Positions 8,338 to 16,851 of a DNA stretch of 43,589 nucleotides are shown here, piece by piece. The notes beneath the pieces are model-generated. The model worked only from the letters and a program-made list of their open reading frames with translations. It was not told the DNA's origin and searched no databases. Origin of the DNA: Frankiales bacterium (GTDB lineage Bacteria > Actinomycetota > Actinomycetes > Mycobacteriales > Geodermatophilaceae); assembly GCA_025465155.1 (NCBI GenBank), contig JAODNJ010000025.1, forward strand, positions 1 to 43,589, written 5' to 3'. The position numbers and the translations under genes were made by a program. Position 1 is the first letter of the stretch, and each line of letters opens with the position of its first letter.

Positions 8338-9116
8338 CGACGGATGAGTTCTCCACGCTGCTCTTCGACGTCGCCGACCACGTCGCCACCATCACGCTCA
8401 ACCGGCCCGAGCGGCTGAACTCCTTCACCCGCGAGATGACCGAGGAGATGGCGAGCGTCTGGACCCGCGTCCGCGACGACGACGAGATCCACGTCGCGGT
8501 CCTCCGGGCGGCCGGCGACCGGGCGTTCTGCACCGGCATCGACATGGTGGAGGGCCCCTGGTGGAGCGACCAGTCGATCTTCAACCAGGAGGACCCGGGG
8601 GTGTTCCTGGGCCCCAAGCAGCACCATCTCTGGAAGCCCGTGATCGCCGCGGTGCACGGGATGGCCGCGGGCGGGGGGATGTACTTCCTCAACGAGGCCG
8701 ACATCGTCATCTGCTCGGAGGACGCGACCTTCTTCGACCCGCACGCCAACGGCGGCATGGTCTCCGCGCTGGAGCCGATCGGGATGCTGCGCCGCGGCGT
8801 GCCCCTGGGTGACGTGCTGCGCTGGGCGCTCACCGGCAACGAGGAGCGGATCACAGCCGCCACCGCCCTGCGGCTCGGTCTGGTGACCGAGGTCGTTCCC
8901 CGCGAGGCCCTCTGGCCGACGGCGCACGCACTGGCCACGGAGATCGCCGGTCGCCGGCCCGAGGCGGTGCAAGGCACGGTGCGGGCCATCTGGGAGGCCC
9001 TCGACCAGCCGCCGTCGCAGGCCCTGCGCCACGGCCTGTCCTACGCCCAGCTGGGCAACGCCGGCCGGGAGAAGGGCATCGCCCGGGGTCCCCGCCGCGA
9101 GCAGCGATTCCGATGA
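8334..9116 (+). CDS. Crotonase-fold (enoyl-CoA hydratase/isomerase) protein lacking both usual glutamates
   Basis: A 260-residue protein with clear crotonase features: ATITLNRPERLNSF, the first oxyanion segment RAFCTGIDM near residue 65, and HGMAAGGGM near residue 110 for the second. The two hydratase glutamates are absent: the first position is Tyr117 (GGGMYFL) and the second is His137 (FDPHANGG in place of the usual PE). The central loop is rich in Trp (GPWWSDQ). The fold and CoA binding are secure, but the reaction may not be simple hydration; isomerase, ring hydrolase or decarboxylase are possible. GTG start overlapping the ligase stop. Confidence 0.88.
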   Translation: MTTDEFSTLLFDVADHVATITLNRPERLNSFTREMTEEMASVWTRVRDDDEIHVAVLRAAGDRAFCTGIDMVEGPWWSDQSIFNQEDPGVFLGPKQHHLWKPVIAAVHGMAAGGGMYFLNEADIVICSEDATFFDPHANGGMVSALEPIGMLRRGVPLGDVLRWALTGNEERITAATALRLGLVTEVVPREALWPTAHALATEIAGRRPEAVQGTVRAIWEALDQPPSQALRHGLSYAQLGNAGREKGIARGPRREQRFR

Positions 9117-10312
9117 GCGGGCCGACGACCTCGCACGGACCCCTCGACGGCGTCACGGTCATCAGCCTGGAGCAGGCCGTGGCGGCTCCGTTCGCCACCC
9201 GGCAGCTGGCCGACCTGGGCGCTCGGGTCATCAAGGTGGAGCGGCCGGGCGCCGGCGACTTCGCCCGCGGTTACGACGAGGCGGTGCACGGCCAGTCCAG
9301 CTACTTCGTCTGGCTCAACCGCTCCAAGGAGTCGCTCACGCTGGACCTCAAGTCGGCCGAGGGCCGCGCCGTGCTGGGGGAGCTGCTCGCCGGCGCCGAC
9401 GTCTTCGTGCAGAACCTGGCACCCGGCGCCACCGCCCGGATGGGGCTGTCCGCGGCCGACCTGCAGGCTCGCTACCCCCGGCTGGTCGTCTGCGACGTCT
9501 CGGGATTCGGCGCCGACGGCCCGTGGGCCGACCGCAAGGCCTACGACCTGCTCGTCCAGGCCGAGTCGGGGCTCATGTCGCTCACCGGAACGCCGGAGGA
9601 AGCCGTGAAGGTGGGCATCTCCGTGGCCGACATCGCGGCCGGCATGTACGCCTACTCCGGGGTTCTGACCGCACTGCTGCAGCGGGCCACCACCGGCCGG
9701 GCACCGGCCGTCCAGGTCTCGTTGTTCGAGGCGCTCGCCGAGTGGATGGGCTCGCCGGCCTACTACACCGAGTACGGTGGCCGGCCGCCCGCCCGGGTCG
9801 GCGCCGAGCACGCGACGATCGCGCCGTACGGGCCCTGCACGACCGGCGAGGGCGACACGGTCGTCGTCGCGGTGCAGAACGACCGCGAGTGGCGGCGGTT
9901 CTGCGCGGTCGTTCTCGACGATGCCGACCTCGCCGACGACCCGCGGTTCGACCGCAACTCCACCCGGGTAGCCCACCGCGGCGAGCTCAACGATCTGGTG
10001 GCCAAGCGGGTGGGAGCGATGGGCACCGCCGCCGTGGTGGCCGCGCTCGACGAGGCCGGCGTCGCGCACGCTCGGCTGCGGTCGGTCCCGGAGTTCCTCG
10101 AGCACCCCGTGCTGGCCGGCCGCGACCGGTGGCGCACGGTGGCCACCCCCGGCGGCGCGGTGCGCGCCCTGCTGCCGCCGGCCGACGTATCGGGCGTGAC
10201 GCCGCGGATGGACCCCGTCCCCGCCGTCGGAGAACACACCGACCAGGTCCTGCGCTCGCTGGGGCGCACCGACGACGACATCGCCCGGCTTCGCGGCCAG
10301 GGCGTCATCTGA
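9113..10312 (+). CDS. Family III CoA-transferase (CaiB/BaiF)
   Basis: A 399-residue protein that should move CoA between carboxylates. It has LEQAVAAPFATRQLADLGARVIKVERPGAGD at the N-terminus, LNRSKESLTLDLKS, and ISVADIAAGMYAYSG, whose Asp (about residue 173) matches the aspartate that forms the acyl anhydride in this family. It lacks the His/Asp/Glu set seen in the racemase at 18726, so it is a transferase rather than a racemase. The ATG overlaps the crotonase stop. It may recycle CoA so that the ligase step can be bypassed. Confidence 0.9.
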   Translation: MSGPTTSHGPLDGVTVISLEQAVAAPFATRQLADLGARVIKVERPGAGDFARGYDEAVHGQSSYFVWLNRSKESLTLDLKSAEGRAVLGELLAGADVFVQNLAPGATARMGLSAADLQARYPRLVVCDVSGFGADGPWADRKAYDLLVQAESGLMSLTGTPEEAVKVGISVADIAAGMYAYSGVLTALLQRATTGRAPAVQVSLFEALAEWMGSPAYYTEYGGRPPARVGAEHATIAPYGPCTTGEGDTVVVAVQNDREWRRFCAVVLDDADLADDPRFDRNSTRVAHRGELNDLVAKRVGAMGTAAVVAALDEAGVAHARLRSVPEFLEHPVLAGRDRWRTVATPGGAVRALLPPADVSGVTPRMDPVPAVGEHTDQVLRSLGRTDDDIARLRGQGVI

Positions 10313-10323
10313 GAGGGCACGAC

Positions 10324-11478
10324 GTGGAACTGAGCGCCGAGGAACGCGACGTCGTCGCGACCGTCCGCGATTTCGTCGACCGCGAGGTGCGGCCGGTGGC
10401 GCGAGACCTCGAGCACGCCAACGAGTACCCGGACAAGCTGATCGACCAGATGAAGCACCTCGGCATCTTCGGACTGGCCATCCCGGAACCGTGGGGTGAC
10501 GCGGCGGTCTCGATGCCCTGCTACGCGCTGGTCACCGCCGAGCTGGCCCGGGGCTGGATGTCGCTGGCGGGTGCCATGGGTGGGCACACCGTCGTCGCCA
10601 AGCTGCTGCTGGCCTACGGCACCGATGAGCAGAAGGACCGGTACCTGCCCCGGATGGCGACCGGTGAGGTACGGGCCACCATGGCGCTCACCGAGCCCGG
10701 CGGCGGTTCCGACCTCCAGGCCATGACCACGACCGCGCATCGCGACGGCGACGGCTACCTGGTCAACGGCTCGAAGACGTGGATCACCAACTCCCGTCGC
10801 TCGCAGCTGATCGCCCTGCTGTGCAAGACCGACCCCACCGCCAGCCCCGCCCACGCCGGAATCTCCATCCTGCTGGTCGAGCACGGACCCGGTCTCGCCG
10901 TCTCCCGCGATCTGCCCAAGCTCGGCTACAAGGGTGTGGAGAGCTGCGAGCTGTCCTTCGACGACTACCGCGCCCCGGCGTCAGCCCTGCTCGGCGGGGT
11001 CGAGGGCCGCGGCTTCGCGCAGATGATGAAGGGCCTGGAGACCGGCCGCATCCAGGTCGCCTCCCGGGCCGTGGGGGTGGGCCAGGCCGCCTTCGACGAC
11101 GCCCTGCGCTACTCGCAGGAGCGGCACAGCTTCGGCAAGCCGATCTGGCAGCACCAGTCGATCGGCAACTACCTCGCCGACATGGCCACCAAGCTCACCG
11201 CGGCCCGGCAGCTGGTGCTGCACGCCGCGCGCGTGTACGACTCGGGCCGGCGCGCGGACATGGAGGCGGGGATGGCCAAGCTCTTCGCGTCGGAGACGGC
11301 CATGGAGATCGCCCTGAACGCGGTGCGCATCCATGGCGGCTACGGCTACTCGACCGAGTTCGACGTCGAGCGCTACTTCCGCGACGCCCCGCTGATGATC
11401 GTCGGCGAGGGGACCAACGAGATCCAGCGCAACGTGATCGCCGCCCAGCTCGTCAAGCGCGGCCGGCTCGACCCCTGA
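10324..11478 (+). CDS. Acyl-CoA dehydrogenase
   Basis: A 384-residue FAD enzyme of usual length. It has the substrate/FAD-binding segment MALTEPGGGSDLQAM, WITNSRRSQ, RHSFGKPIWQHQSIGNYLADM, and the C-terminal GGYGYSTEFDVERYFRDAPLMIVGEGTNEIQRN. The catalytic base is Glu362 in GEGTNEIQ. It makes a 2,3-enoyl-CoA and passes electrons to ETF. The GTG start lies 11 bases after the CoA-transferase stop with a weak AGAGGG upstream. The role in the operon is ring or side-chain desaturation (inferred). Confidence 0.94.
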   Translation: MELSAEERDVVATVRDFVDREVRPVARDLEHANEYPDKLIDQMKHLGIFGLAIPEPWGDAAVSMPCYALVTAELARGWMSLAGAMGGHTVVAKLLLAYGTDEQKDRYLPRMATGEVRATMALTEPGGGSDLQAMTTTAHRDGDGYLVNGSKTWITNSRRSQLIALLCKTDPTASPAHAGISILLVEHGPGLAVSRDLPKLGYKGVESCELSFDDYRAPASALLGGVEGRGFAQMMKGLETGRIQVASRAVGVGQAAFDDALRYSQERHSFGKPIWQHQSIGNYLADMATKLTAARQLVLHAARVYDSGRRADMEAGMAKLFASETAMEIALNAVRIHGGYGYSTEFDVERYFRDAPLMIVGEGTNEIQRNVIAAQLVKRGRLDP

Positions 11479-11497
11479 TCCTCCGGAGGAGGCACCC

Positions 11498-12997
11498 ATG
11501 AGCACCATCATCGAGACCACCGCCGCCGACCTCGCCGAGTACGGCCTGTACATCGGCGGCAAGGCGGTCCCGTCCGTCTCCGGGCGGACCTACGAGTCGC
11601 TGGACCCGTTCACCCGGCAGCCGTGGGCGCGCGTCGCCGACGGCTCGGCGGAGGACGTCGACCAGGCGGTCGCCGCCGCGCGTGCCGCGCTGTCGGGCCC
11701 GTGGGGCGCGATGACCCCGCCGGAGCGCGGTGCCCTGCTACGGCGGCTGGCCGAGCTGATCATCCGGGACGCCGACACGCTCGCCGAGATCGAGGTACGC
11801 GACGGCGGCAAGCTGCTGCGCGAGATGTCCGGGCAGATGCGCAGCCTGGCCACCTGGTACACGTACTTCGCCGGGGTCGCCGAGACCGCGCACGGCGAGG
11901 TCATCCCCACCGGGAAGTCGAATTTCCTCGTCTACACGCGGCACGAGCCGGTCGGCGTGGTCGCGGCCATCACCCCGTGGAACTCGCCGCTGCTGCTGCT
12001 CACCTGGAAGCTGGCCCCCGCGCTCGCGGCCGGCTGCACCGTCGTCGTGAAGCCCAGCGACTACACACCCGCCTCGACGGTGGCGCTCGCGGAGCTGGTC
12101 GTCGAGGCCGGCTTCCCGCCCGGTGTCGTCAACGTCGTCACCGGCTGGGGCCCCGAGACCGGGAAGGCGCTGGCCGCCCACCCGGGTGTGGACAAGGTCG
12201 CGTTCACCGGCTCGACCGAGACCGGCCGGTCGGTAGCGCACGCCGCGGCGGAGAACCTGGCCCGGGTCACCCTCGAGCTCGGTGGGAAGTCGGCACAGGT
12301 CGTTTTCGAGGACGCCGACCTCGACGCCGCCGCGAGCGGCGTCATCGCCGGAATCTTCGCCGCCACCGGTCAGACCTGCCTGGCCGGCTCCCGGCTGCTC
12401 GTGCACGCCTCGGTGGCCGACGAGCTCGTGGCCAAGATCGTGGACCGGACCGAGCGGATCGTCATCGGTGACCCGCGTGCGCCCGAGACCGAGATGGGCC
12501 CGCTGGCCAACGACCGGCAGTACGCCAAGGTGCTGGAGCACTTCACCGCGGCGAAGGAGCAGGGCGCCGTCATCGCCTGCGGCGGCGAGGCCGTCGCCGA
12601 CCTCGGCGGGTACTTCGTGAAGCCCACCGTGCTGCGCGACCTCCCCCGCGACGCGCGGGCGGTCACCGAGGAGATCTTCGGCCCGGTGCTGACGGTCAAC
12701 ACCTTCACCGACGAGGACGACGCCGTGTCCCAGGCCAACGACACCCCGTTCGGCCTGGCCGGCTCGGTGTGGACCAAGGACGTCCAGCGGGCGCACCGCG
12801 TCGCGGCCCGGCTGCACACCGGCACCGTGTGGGTCAACGCCTACCGCGTGGTGGCCCCTCAGGTGCCCTTCGGTGGCGTGGGCGCCTCGGGCATCGGCCG
12901 GGAGAGCGGCGCCGATGCCATCCGCGACTACACCGAGACCAAGTCGGTGTGGGTGGAGCTGACCGGCGCCAGCCGGGATCCCTTCACGCTGGGGTGA
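11498..12997 (+). CDS. NAD(P)-dependent aldehyde dehydrogenase
   Basis: A 499-residue aldehyde dehydrogenase. The NAD-binding segment is FTGSTETGRSVA, the general base is Glu260 in LELGGKS, and the nucleophile is Cys294 in GQTCLAGSR. The ending PFGGVGASGIGRESG is typical. A strong GGAGGAGG lies nine bases before the ATG. It is the last gene of the long rightward operon. An aldehyde could arise from retro-aldol cleavage by the DUF35/thiolase-fold pair upstream, which this enzyme would oxidise; this is inference. Confidence 0.94.
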   Translation: MSTIIETTAADLAEYGLYIGGKAVPSVSGRTYESLDPFTRQPWARVADGSAEDVDQAVAAARAALSGPWGAMTPPERGALLRRLAELIIRDADTLAEIEVRDGGKLLREMSGQMRSLATWYTYFAGVAETAHGEVIPTGKSNFLVYTRHEPVGVVAAITPWNSPLLLLTWKLAPALAAGCTVVVKPSDYTPASTVALAELVVEAGFPPGVVNVVTGWGPETGKALAAHPGVDKVAFTGSTETGRSVAHAAAENLARVTLELGGKSAQVVFEDADLDAAASGVIAGIFAATGQTCLAGSRLLVHASVADELVAKIVDRTERIVIGDPRAPETEMGPLANDRQYAKVLEHFTAAKEQGAVIACGGEAVADLGGYFVKPTVLRDLPRDARAVTEEIFGPVLTVNTFTDEDDAVSQANDTPFGLAGSVWTKDVQRAHRVAARLHTGTVWVNAYRVVAPQVPFGGVGASGIGRESGADAIRDYTETKSVWVELTGASRDPFTLG

Positions 12998-13000
12998 CGC

Positions 13001-13014
13001 GGCCGGTGCCGGCC
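13001..13014. terminator. Possible bidirectional terminator hairpin
   Basis: GGCCGG and CCGGCC flank a two-base centre between the convergent aldehyde dehydrogenase and DUF2889 genes. The stem is perfect but no U-run follows, so this is weak evidence. Confidence 0.35.
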
Positions 13015-13021
13015 CCGCGGT

Positions 13022-14017
13022 CTACAGCGCGCGGGCCAGCACCGCGACGTCGTCGAGAGAGCGCAGCAGGTCGTTGAGGTGCGTGCAGGTCGACGTGCCG
13101 ATCAGCTCGTTGCGCACGTGCGTGCGCAGCCCGGGAAGCCGCTGTCCCACGACCCGTCCGGCGCTCGCGCCCGCGACCGGGCATTCCTGCCAGGGCAGCA
13201 CGCGCGGGTCGGCCACGACGCGCAGCACGGTCAGCGCGTCCCGGTCGATCCGGGCCGCCAGCCCGTACTCGTGCACGACGGACTCGTCGCCGTCGGAGTC
13301 GACGTAGCTGTCCCGGAACATCGCGTCCACGACGAGGATGCCGGGGTGGGTGGGGTCCAGCCCGACGTCGGTCCGCCGGAGCCGCCGCATCTCCCGCGGC
13401 CCGAGCGGGGGCAGCTCGTGCCAGGCCAGCGGATCGTCGGCCCGTACCAGGGCCGGCGCAGGGGGCCCGGCCAGCCGCGGCATGCTCCCCTGGGCCCGCA
13501 GCCCGGTCATCATCGTTCCGTCGGAGCGCCACCCGGAGCAGACATCCGCGGGGGGTTCGCGGGTCAGCGGCGGACGGCCGGCCGACGGCTCGACCGCCCA
13601 TGCGTAGCCGGAGATGATCACGGCACCCGGGACGTCGTCGAGCAACACGTGCAGTGGGCCGGCCCCGGAGGGTTCGTCCGGCAGTGCCTCGGCCAGCGCC
13701 GCGCGGTAGCCGGACATGGCCGGCGCCCCCACCAGCCGGTCGAGCCCCGGCAGCGCGGGGCGCGCCCGCACCGCCGAGACCACCGGGCGGGGCGCGCGCT
13801 CCACCACGACGTCCAGCTCCGCGGCCCCCAGCACCTCGTCGCCCGTGGAGTCCGCGGTGCGTAGGTCGCGCGCCGTGCCCCGCAACCGGAGCGGTCCGTG
13901 CCCACCGGCGTCGAGCAGGTCGAGGGAACTGGTCCGCCGCACGGAGCCGCGCCGCCGCGCCGGCGTCCGGCCGGAGGGACGGTGCGGGCCGTGGCCCACG
14001 TGTGGCGTCCGCAACAC
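13022..14017 (-). CDS. DUF2889 family protein of unknown function
   Basis: A 331-residue soluble protein. The C-terminal part has the DUF2889 hallmarks: a segment with WQECPVAGASAGRVVGQRLPGL followed by ELIGTSTCTHLNDLLRSL. The N-terminal 30 residues are Arg-rich and may be overcalled. The GTG at 14017 begins two bases after the stop of the enoyl-CoA hydratase gene, so it is the last gene of a three-gene operon (SDR, hydratase, DUF2889). The family has no established function known to me. Linkage here and the internal CTHL motif hint at a metal- or CoA-related role, but that is speculation. Confidence 0.75.
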   Translation of the reverse strand: MLRTPHVGHGPHRPSGRTPARRRGSVRRTSSLDLLDAGGHGPLRLRGTARDLRTADSTGDEVLGAAELDVVVERAPRPVVSAVRARPALPGLDRLVGAPAMSGYRAALAEALPDEPSGAGPLHVLLDDVPGAVIISGYAWAVEPSAGRPPLTREPPADVCSGWRSDGTMMTGLRAQGSMPRLAGPPAPALVRADDPLAWHELPPLGPREMRRLRRTDVGLDPTHPGILVVDAMFRDSYVDSDGDESVVHEYGLAARIDRDALTVLRVVADPRVLPWQECPVAGASAGRVVGQRLPGLRTHVRNELIGTSTCTHLNDLLRSLDDVAVLARAL

Positions 14018-14019
14018 GG

Positions 14020-14784
14020 TCAGCGCCCGCGCCAGACCGGCGTCCGCTTCTCCGCGAAGGCGGTCGCACCCTCTCGGGCGTCCTCGGAGGCGAAGACCGG
14101 GCGCATGATCGCGTCCTGACGGGCCCAGCTCTCGTCGAGCGTCCAGTCGGCCGCAGACCGGGCGATCTGCCGGGTCGCCGCCACGGCGAGGGGCCCGTTG
14201 GCCGCGATCGTGCCGGCGAGCTCCAGCGCGGCGTCGAGGGCGCCGCCCTCGTCGACAACACGATTGACCAGCCCGACCGCGGCGGCCCGCTCGGCGCCGA
14301 CGGGGTCACCGGTGAGCAGCAGCTCGAGCGCCACCGCGAAGGGGATGCGGCGCGGCAGCTGGAGGGCGGCCCCGCCCCCCGCGACCAGCGACCGCTTGAC
14401 CTCGGGCACGCCGAAGCGGGCAGTGCGGGCAGCGACGATGAGGTCGCAGGCGAGCACCAGCTCGAACCCGCCGGCCAGCGCCCAGCCCTCGACCGCAGCG
14501 ATCAGGGGCTTGCGCGGGGGGGTCTGGGTGATGCCGCACAGCCCGCGGCCCTCGATGGCCGGCGTCTCGCCCCGGAGGAAGGCCTTGAGGTCCATCCCCG
14601 AGGAGAAGGTCCCGCCGGAACCGGTGAGCACCCCGACCCGCAGCTCGTCGTCGGCGTCCAGCTCGTCGACGGCCTCGGCGACGACCCGGGCCACCTCCGC
14701 GTTCAGCGCGTTCTTGGCCTCGGGCCGGTTGATAGTGATCAGCTGGACGGCGCCGCGGCGCTCGACCAGGACCTCGTCGGACAT
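14020..14784 (-). CDS. Enoyl-CoA hydratase/isomerase (canonical)
   Basis: A 254-residue crotonase. Both catalytic glutamates are present: Glu108 in AGGFELVLACD and Glu128 in FGVPEVKRSL. The oxyanion segment is GTFSSGMDLKAF (~residues 58-70). It should hydrate a trans-2-enoyl-CoA. An AAGGGG ribosome-binding site precedes the ATG, which lies nine bases after the SDR stop. Together with the SDR upstream it provides the hydration and 3-hydroxyacyl oxidation steps of beta-oxidation. It contrasts with the crotonase at 8334, which lacks these residues. Confidence 0.94.
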   Translation of the reverse strand: MSDEVLVERRGAVQLITINRPEAKNALNAEVARVVAEAVDELDADDELRVGVLTGSGGTFSSGMDLKAFLRGETPAIEGRGLCGITQTPPRKPLIAAVEGWALAGGFELVLACDLIVAARTARFGVPEVKRSLVAGGGAALQLPRRIPFAVALELLLTGDPVGAERAAAVGLVNRVVDEGGALDAALELAGTIAANGPLAVAATRQIARSAADWTLDESWARQDAIMRPVFASEDAREGATAFAEKRTPVWRGR

Positions 14785-14793
14785 CTCGTCCCC

Positions 14794-15567
14794 TTACTTG
14801 GGCTGGAAGCGGAGAGCGCCGTCGAGCCGGATGACCTCGCCGTTGAGGTAGCTGTTGATGGCGATCGAGTGCACCAGCTCGGCGTACTCCGAGGGACTGC
14901 CCATCCGGCGCGGGAACGGTACGCCGGTCCCCCAGTGCTTCTCGGCCTCCTCGCGCTCCATGCGGAAGGCGGGAGTGAAGAAGGTGCCGGGGGCGATCGC
15001 GACCACCCGGATGCCCAGTGGGCTCAGGTCGCGGGCGGCCGGCAGCGTCAGCCCCACGACGCCGCCCTTGGCCGCCGAGTACGCCGTCTGCCCGGTCTGC
15101 CCCTCGAACGCGGCGATGCTGGCCGTGTTGACGATGACGCCGCGCGCGCCGTCGGCGTCGGGCTCGTTGCGGGCCATCGCCGCGGCTCCGAGCCGCATCG
15201 TGTTGTACGTGCCGGTGAGGTACAGGTTCAGGTACCAGGTGAACTGGTCCAGCGGAGCCGGGTCGCCGTTGCGGTCGACCAGCCGGCTGGGCGGACCGGG
15301 AGTGCCGCCGTGGGCGTTGACGACGATCCCGAGCGGCGCCAGCTCCTGCGCAGCCACGATCGAGCTCCGGACGCTGTCGTCGTCCAGGACGTCGGTGTTC
15401 ACGTACTGCACGCGGTCGCCGAGTTCGGCGGCGAGCGCCTTGCCCCGCTCGTCGCTGACGTCGGCGATCACCACCGCCGCACCGGCGTCGGCGAGGCGGC
15501 GCACGGTCGCCTCGCCGAGGCCGCCGGCGCCGCCGTTCACGATCGCGCTGACCCCATTCACGTCCAT
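14794..15567 (-). CDS. SDR, probable 3-hydroxyacyl-CoA dehydrogenase (type II-like)
   Basis: A 257-residue short-chain dehydrogenase. The cofactor loop is NGGAGGLG (residues ~10-17), NAHGG replaces the NNAG motif, and the active site is Ser in NTASIAAF with YSAAK. The match to type II 3-hydroxyacyl-CoA dehydrogenases (HSD17B10-like) rests on the overall pattern VVNAHGG...YLNLYLTGTYNTMRL and the ending NGEVIRLDGALR. The ATG is chosen because GAGGAG precedes it; the frame is open a further 22 codons upstream. It heads a leftward operon with a hydratase and DUF2889, and a TCTGAC element lies 46 bp before the start. Confidence 0.9.
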   Translation of the reverse strand: MDVNGVSAIVNGGAGGLGEATVRRLADAGAAVVIADVSDERGKALAAELGDRVQYVNTDVLDDDSVRSSIVAAQELAPLGIVVNAHGGTPGPPSRLVDRNGDPAPLDQFTWYLNLYLTGTYNTMRLGAAAMARNEPDADGARGVIVNTASIAAFEGQTGQTAYSAAKGGVVGLTLPAARDLSPLGIRVVAIAPGTFFTPAFRMEREEAEKHWGTGVPFPRRMGSPSEYAELVHSIAINSYLNGEVIRLDGALRFQPK

Positions 15568-15612
15568 CTGCACTCCTCGAAGTTCGGCTGGCACCTGGGC
15601 CACACCGTAGTT

Positions 15613-15627
15613 GACGCTACTGTCAGA
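15613..15627 (-). promoter_or_regulatory. TCTGAC element, site B
   Basis: Read leftward: TCTGACAGTAGCGTC followed by A, giving a clean TGAC-N6-GTCA inverted repeat. It is 46 bp upstream of the SDR start at 15567. A TACGGT -10-like box lies 11 bases downstream of TCTGACA. Confidence 0.6.
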
Positions 15628-15666
15628 TTCCATGGCGCGGCGGGGATGCGCCGCCCGGAGCGGGGC

Positions 15667-16851
15667 TCAGCCCTCGCGGCGCAGCAGCAGGCAGCCGGCC
15701 TCCGGGCCGCCGCCCACCCCGACGGCGGCGATCTCGACGTCCTTGGGGATCTGCCGCTCCCCTGCCTCGCCCCACAGCTGCAGGCAGGCCTCGTGAAGGA
15801 ACCCGTAGCCGTGCAGCCGGCCCGCCGACAGCTGGCCCCCGTGGGTGTTGATGGGCAGATCGCCGTCCAGGGCGAAGCGTTCCGGCTCGGAGAGGAACGC
15901 GCCCACCTTTCCCTTCTCGCAGAAGCCGAACGCCTCGATCCACTGCGCGCACAGGTAGCTGAACCCGTCGTACAGCTCGGCGAAGTCGACGTCGGCGGGC
16001 GTCATCTTCGTGTTCTGCCAGAGGTGGTGCGTGGTGTCGTGCGCGGCCATCGTGGTCAGGTCGGTGCGCTGGTCCCAGGTGTGCCGCTCGTAGAGCGCCG
16101 AGCCCGCCGCCTCGATGGCGATCGCCGGCCGGCGCAGGCCTCCCGCGGCCTCCCGGCGGGAAAGGATCACCGCGGTGGCGCCGTCGCAGGGGACGTCGCA
16201 GTCGAAGAGCCCGAACGGGTAGGAGATCATCCGCGCGTCGAGGTAGTCGTCCAGCGTCATCGGGTCCGTGTAGATCGCCTTCGGGTTGCGCGCCGCGTTC
16301 CTCCGGCCGTTCAGCGGGATCTGCCCGAGCTGCTCGCGGGTCAGGCCGTGCTCGTGCATGTAGCGCTGGGCGTACATCGCGATCCAGTTGGCCGCCGAGG
16401 CCGCGCCGAAGGGCATCCGGAACTCCGCGTGCCCGCCCGCCCGGGCAGCCACGCCGGTCAATGCCTGGGCCCGGCCGGCAGCCTGTGCAGTGGACTCCCA
16501 CACGGACCGGAAGCTGAGCACGTGCGTGGCGCGCCCCCCCGCGATCGCGGCGGCGCCGTCCATGAGTGTGCCGATCTGTCCGGGCGTCTCCGCGCCGCTG
16601 AGCACCCACGTGGTCGACAGACCGAGGGCGTCCCGGATGTCGTGACTCAGCGCACCGACGAAACCGCCTTCGGCGGGCACGTTCCCGGGGTAGCTGGCCA
16701 CCCCGTCGATGTCCTCGGGCTGCAGGCCTGCGTCGGCGATCGCGGCGAGCGCGGCGTCGATGGCCAGGTCCACGCCGGTGCGGCCGAGCCGGCGGCCGAC
16801 GTCGGACTGCCCGATCCCCGTGATGACGACACGGTCGTCGACGAAGGTCAC
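15667..16851 (-). CDS. Thiolase-fold protein of the Ltp type, probable retro-aldolase subunit
   Basis: A 394-residue protein of the same family as the one at 1733 (RVVITGIGQSDVGRRLGRTGVDLAIDAALAAI..., ELYDGFSYLCAQWIEAFGFCEKGKVG, INTHGGQLSAGRLHGYGFLHEA). The usual nucleophile region reads VLSGAETPGQIGTL, with no Cys, so a thiolase reaction is unlikely. The GTG start overlaps the stop of the DUF35 gene by four bases. The frame is open far upstream, but that region is the DUF35 gene in another frame. With its partner it resembles the steroid Ltp2-ChsH2 aldolase. Confidence 0.87.
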   Translation of the reverse strand: MTFVDDRVVITGIGQSDVGRRLGRTGVDLAIDAALAAIADAGLQPEDIDGVASYPGNVPAEGGFVGALSHDIRDALGLSTTWVLSGAETPGQIGTLMDGAAAIAGGRATHVLSFRSVWESTAQAAGRAQALTGVAARAGGHAEFRMPFGAASAANWIAMYAQRYMHEHGLTREQLGQIPLNGRRNAARNPKAIYTDPMTLDDYLDARMISYPFGLFDCDVPCDGATAVILSRREAAGGLRRPAIAIEAAGSALYERHTWDQRTDLTTMAAHDTTHHLWQNTKMTPADVDFAELYDGFSYLCAQWIEAFGFCEKGKVGAFLSEPERFALDGDLPINTHGGQLSAGRLHGYGFLHEACLQLWGEAGERQIPKDVEIAAVGVGGGPEAGCLLLRREG

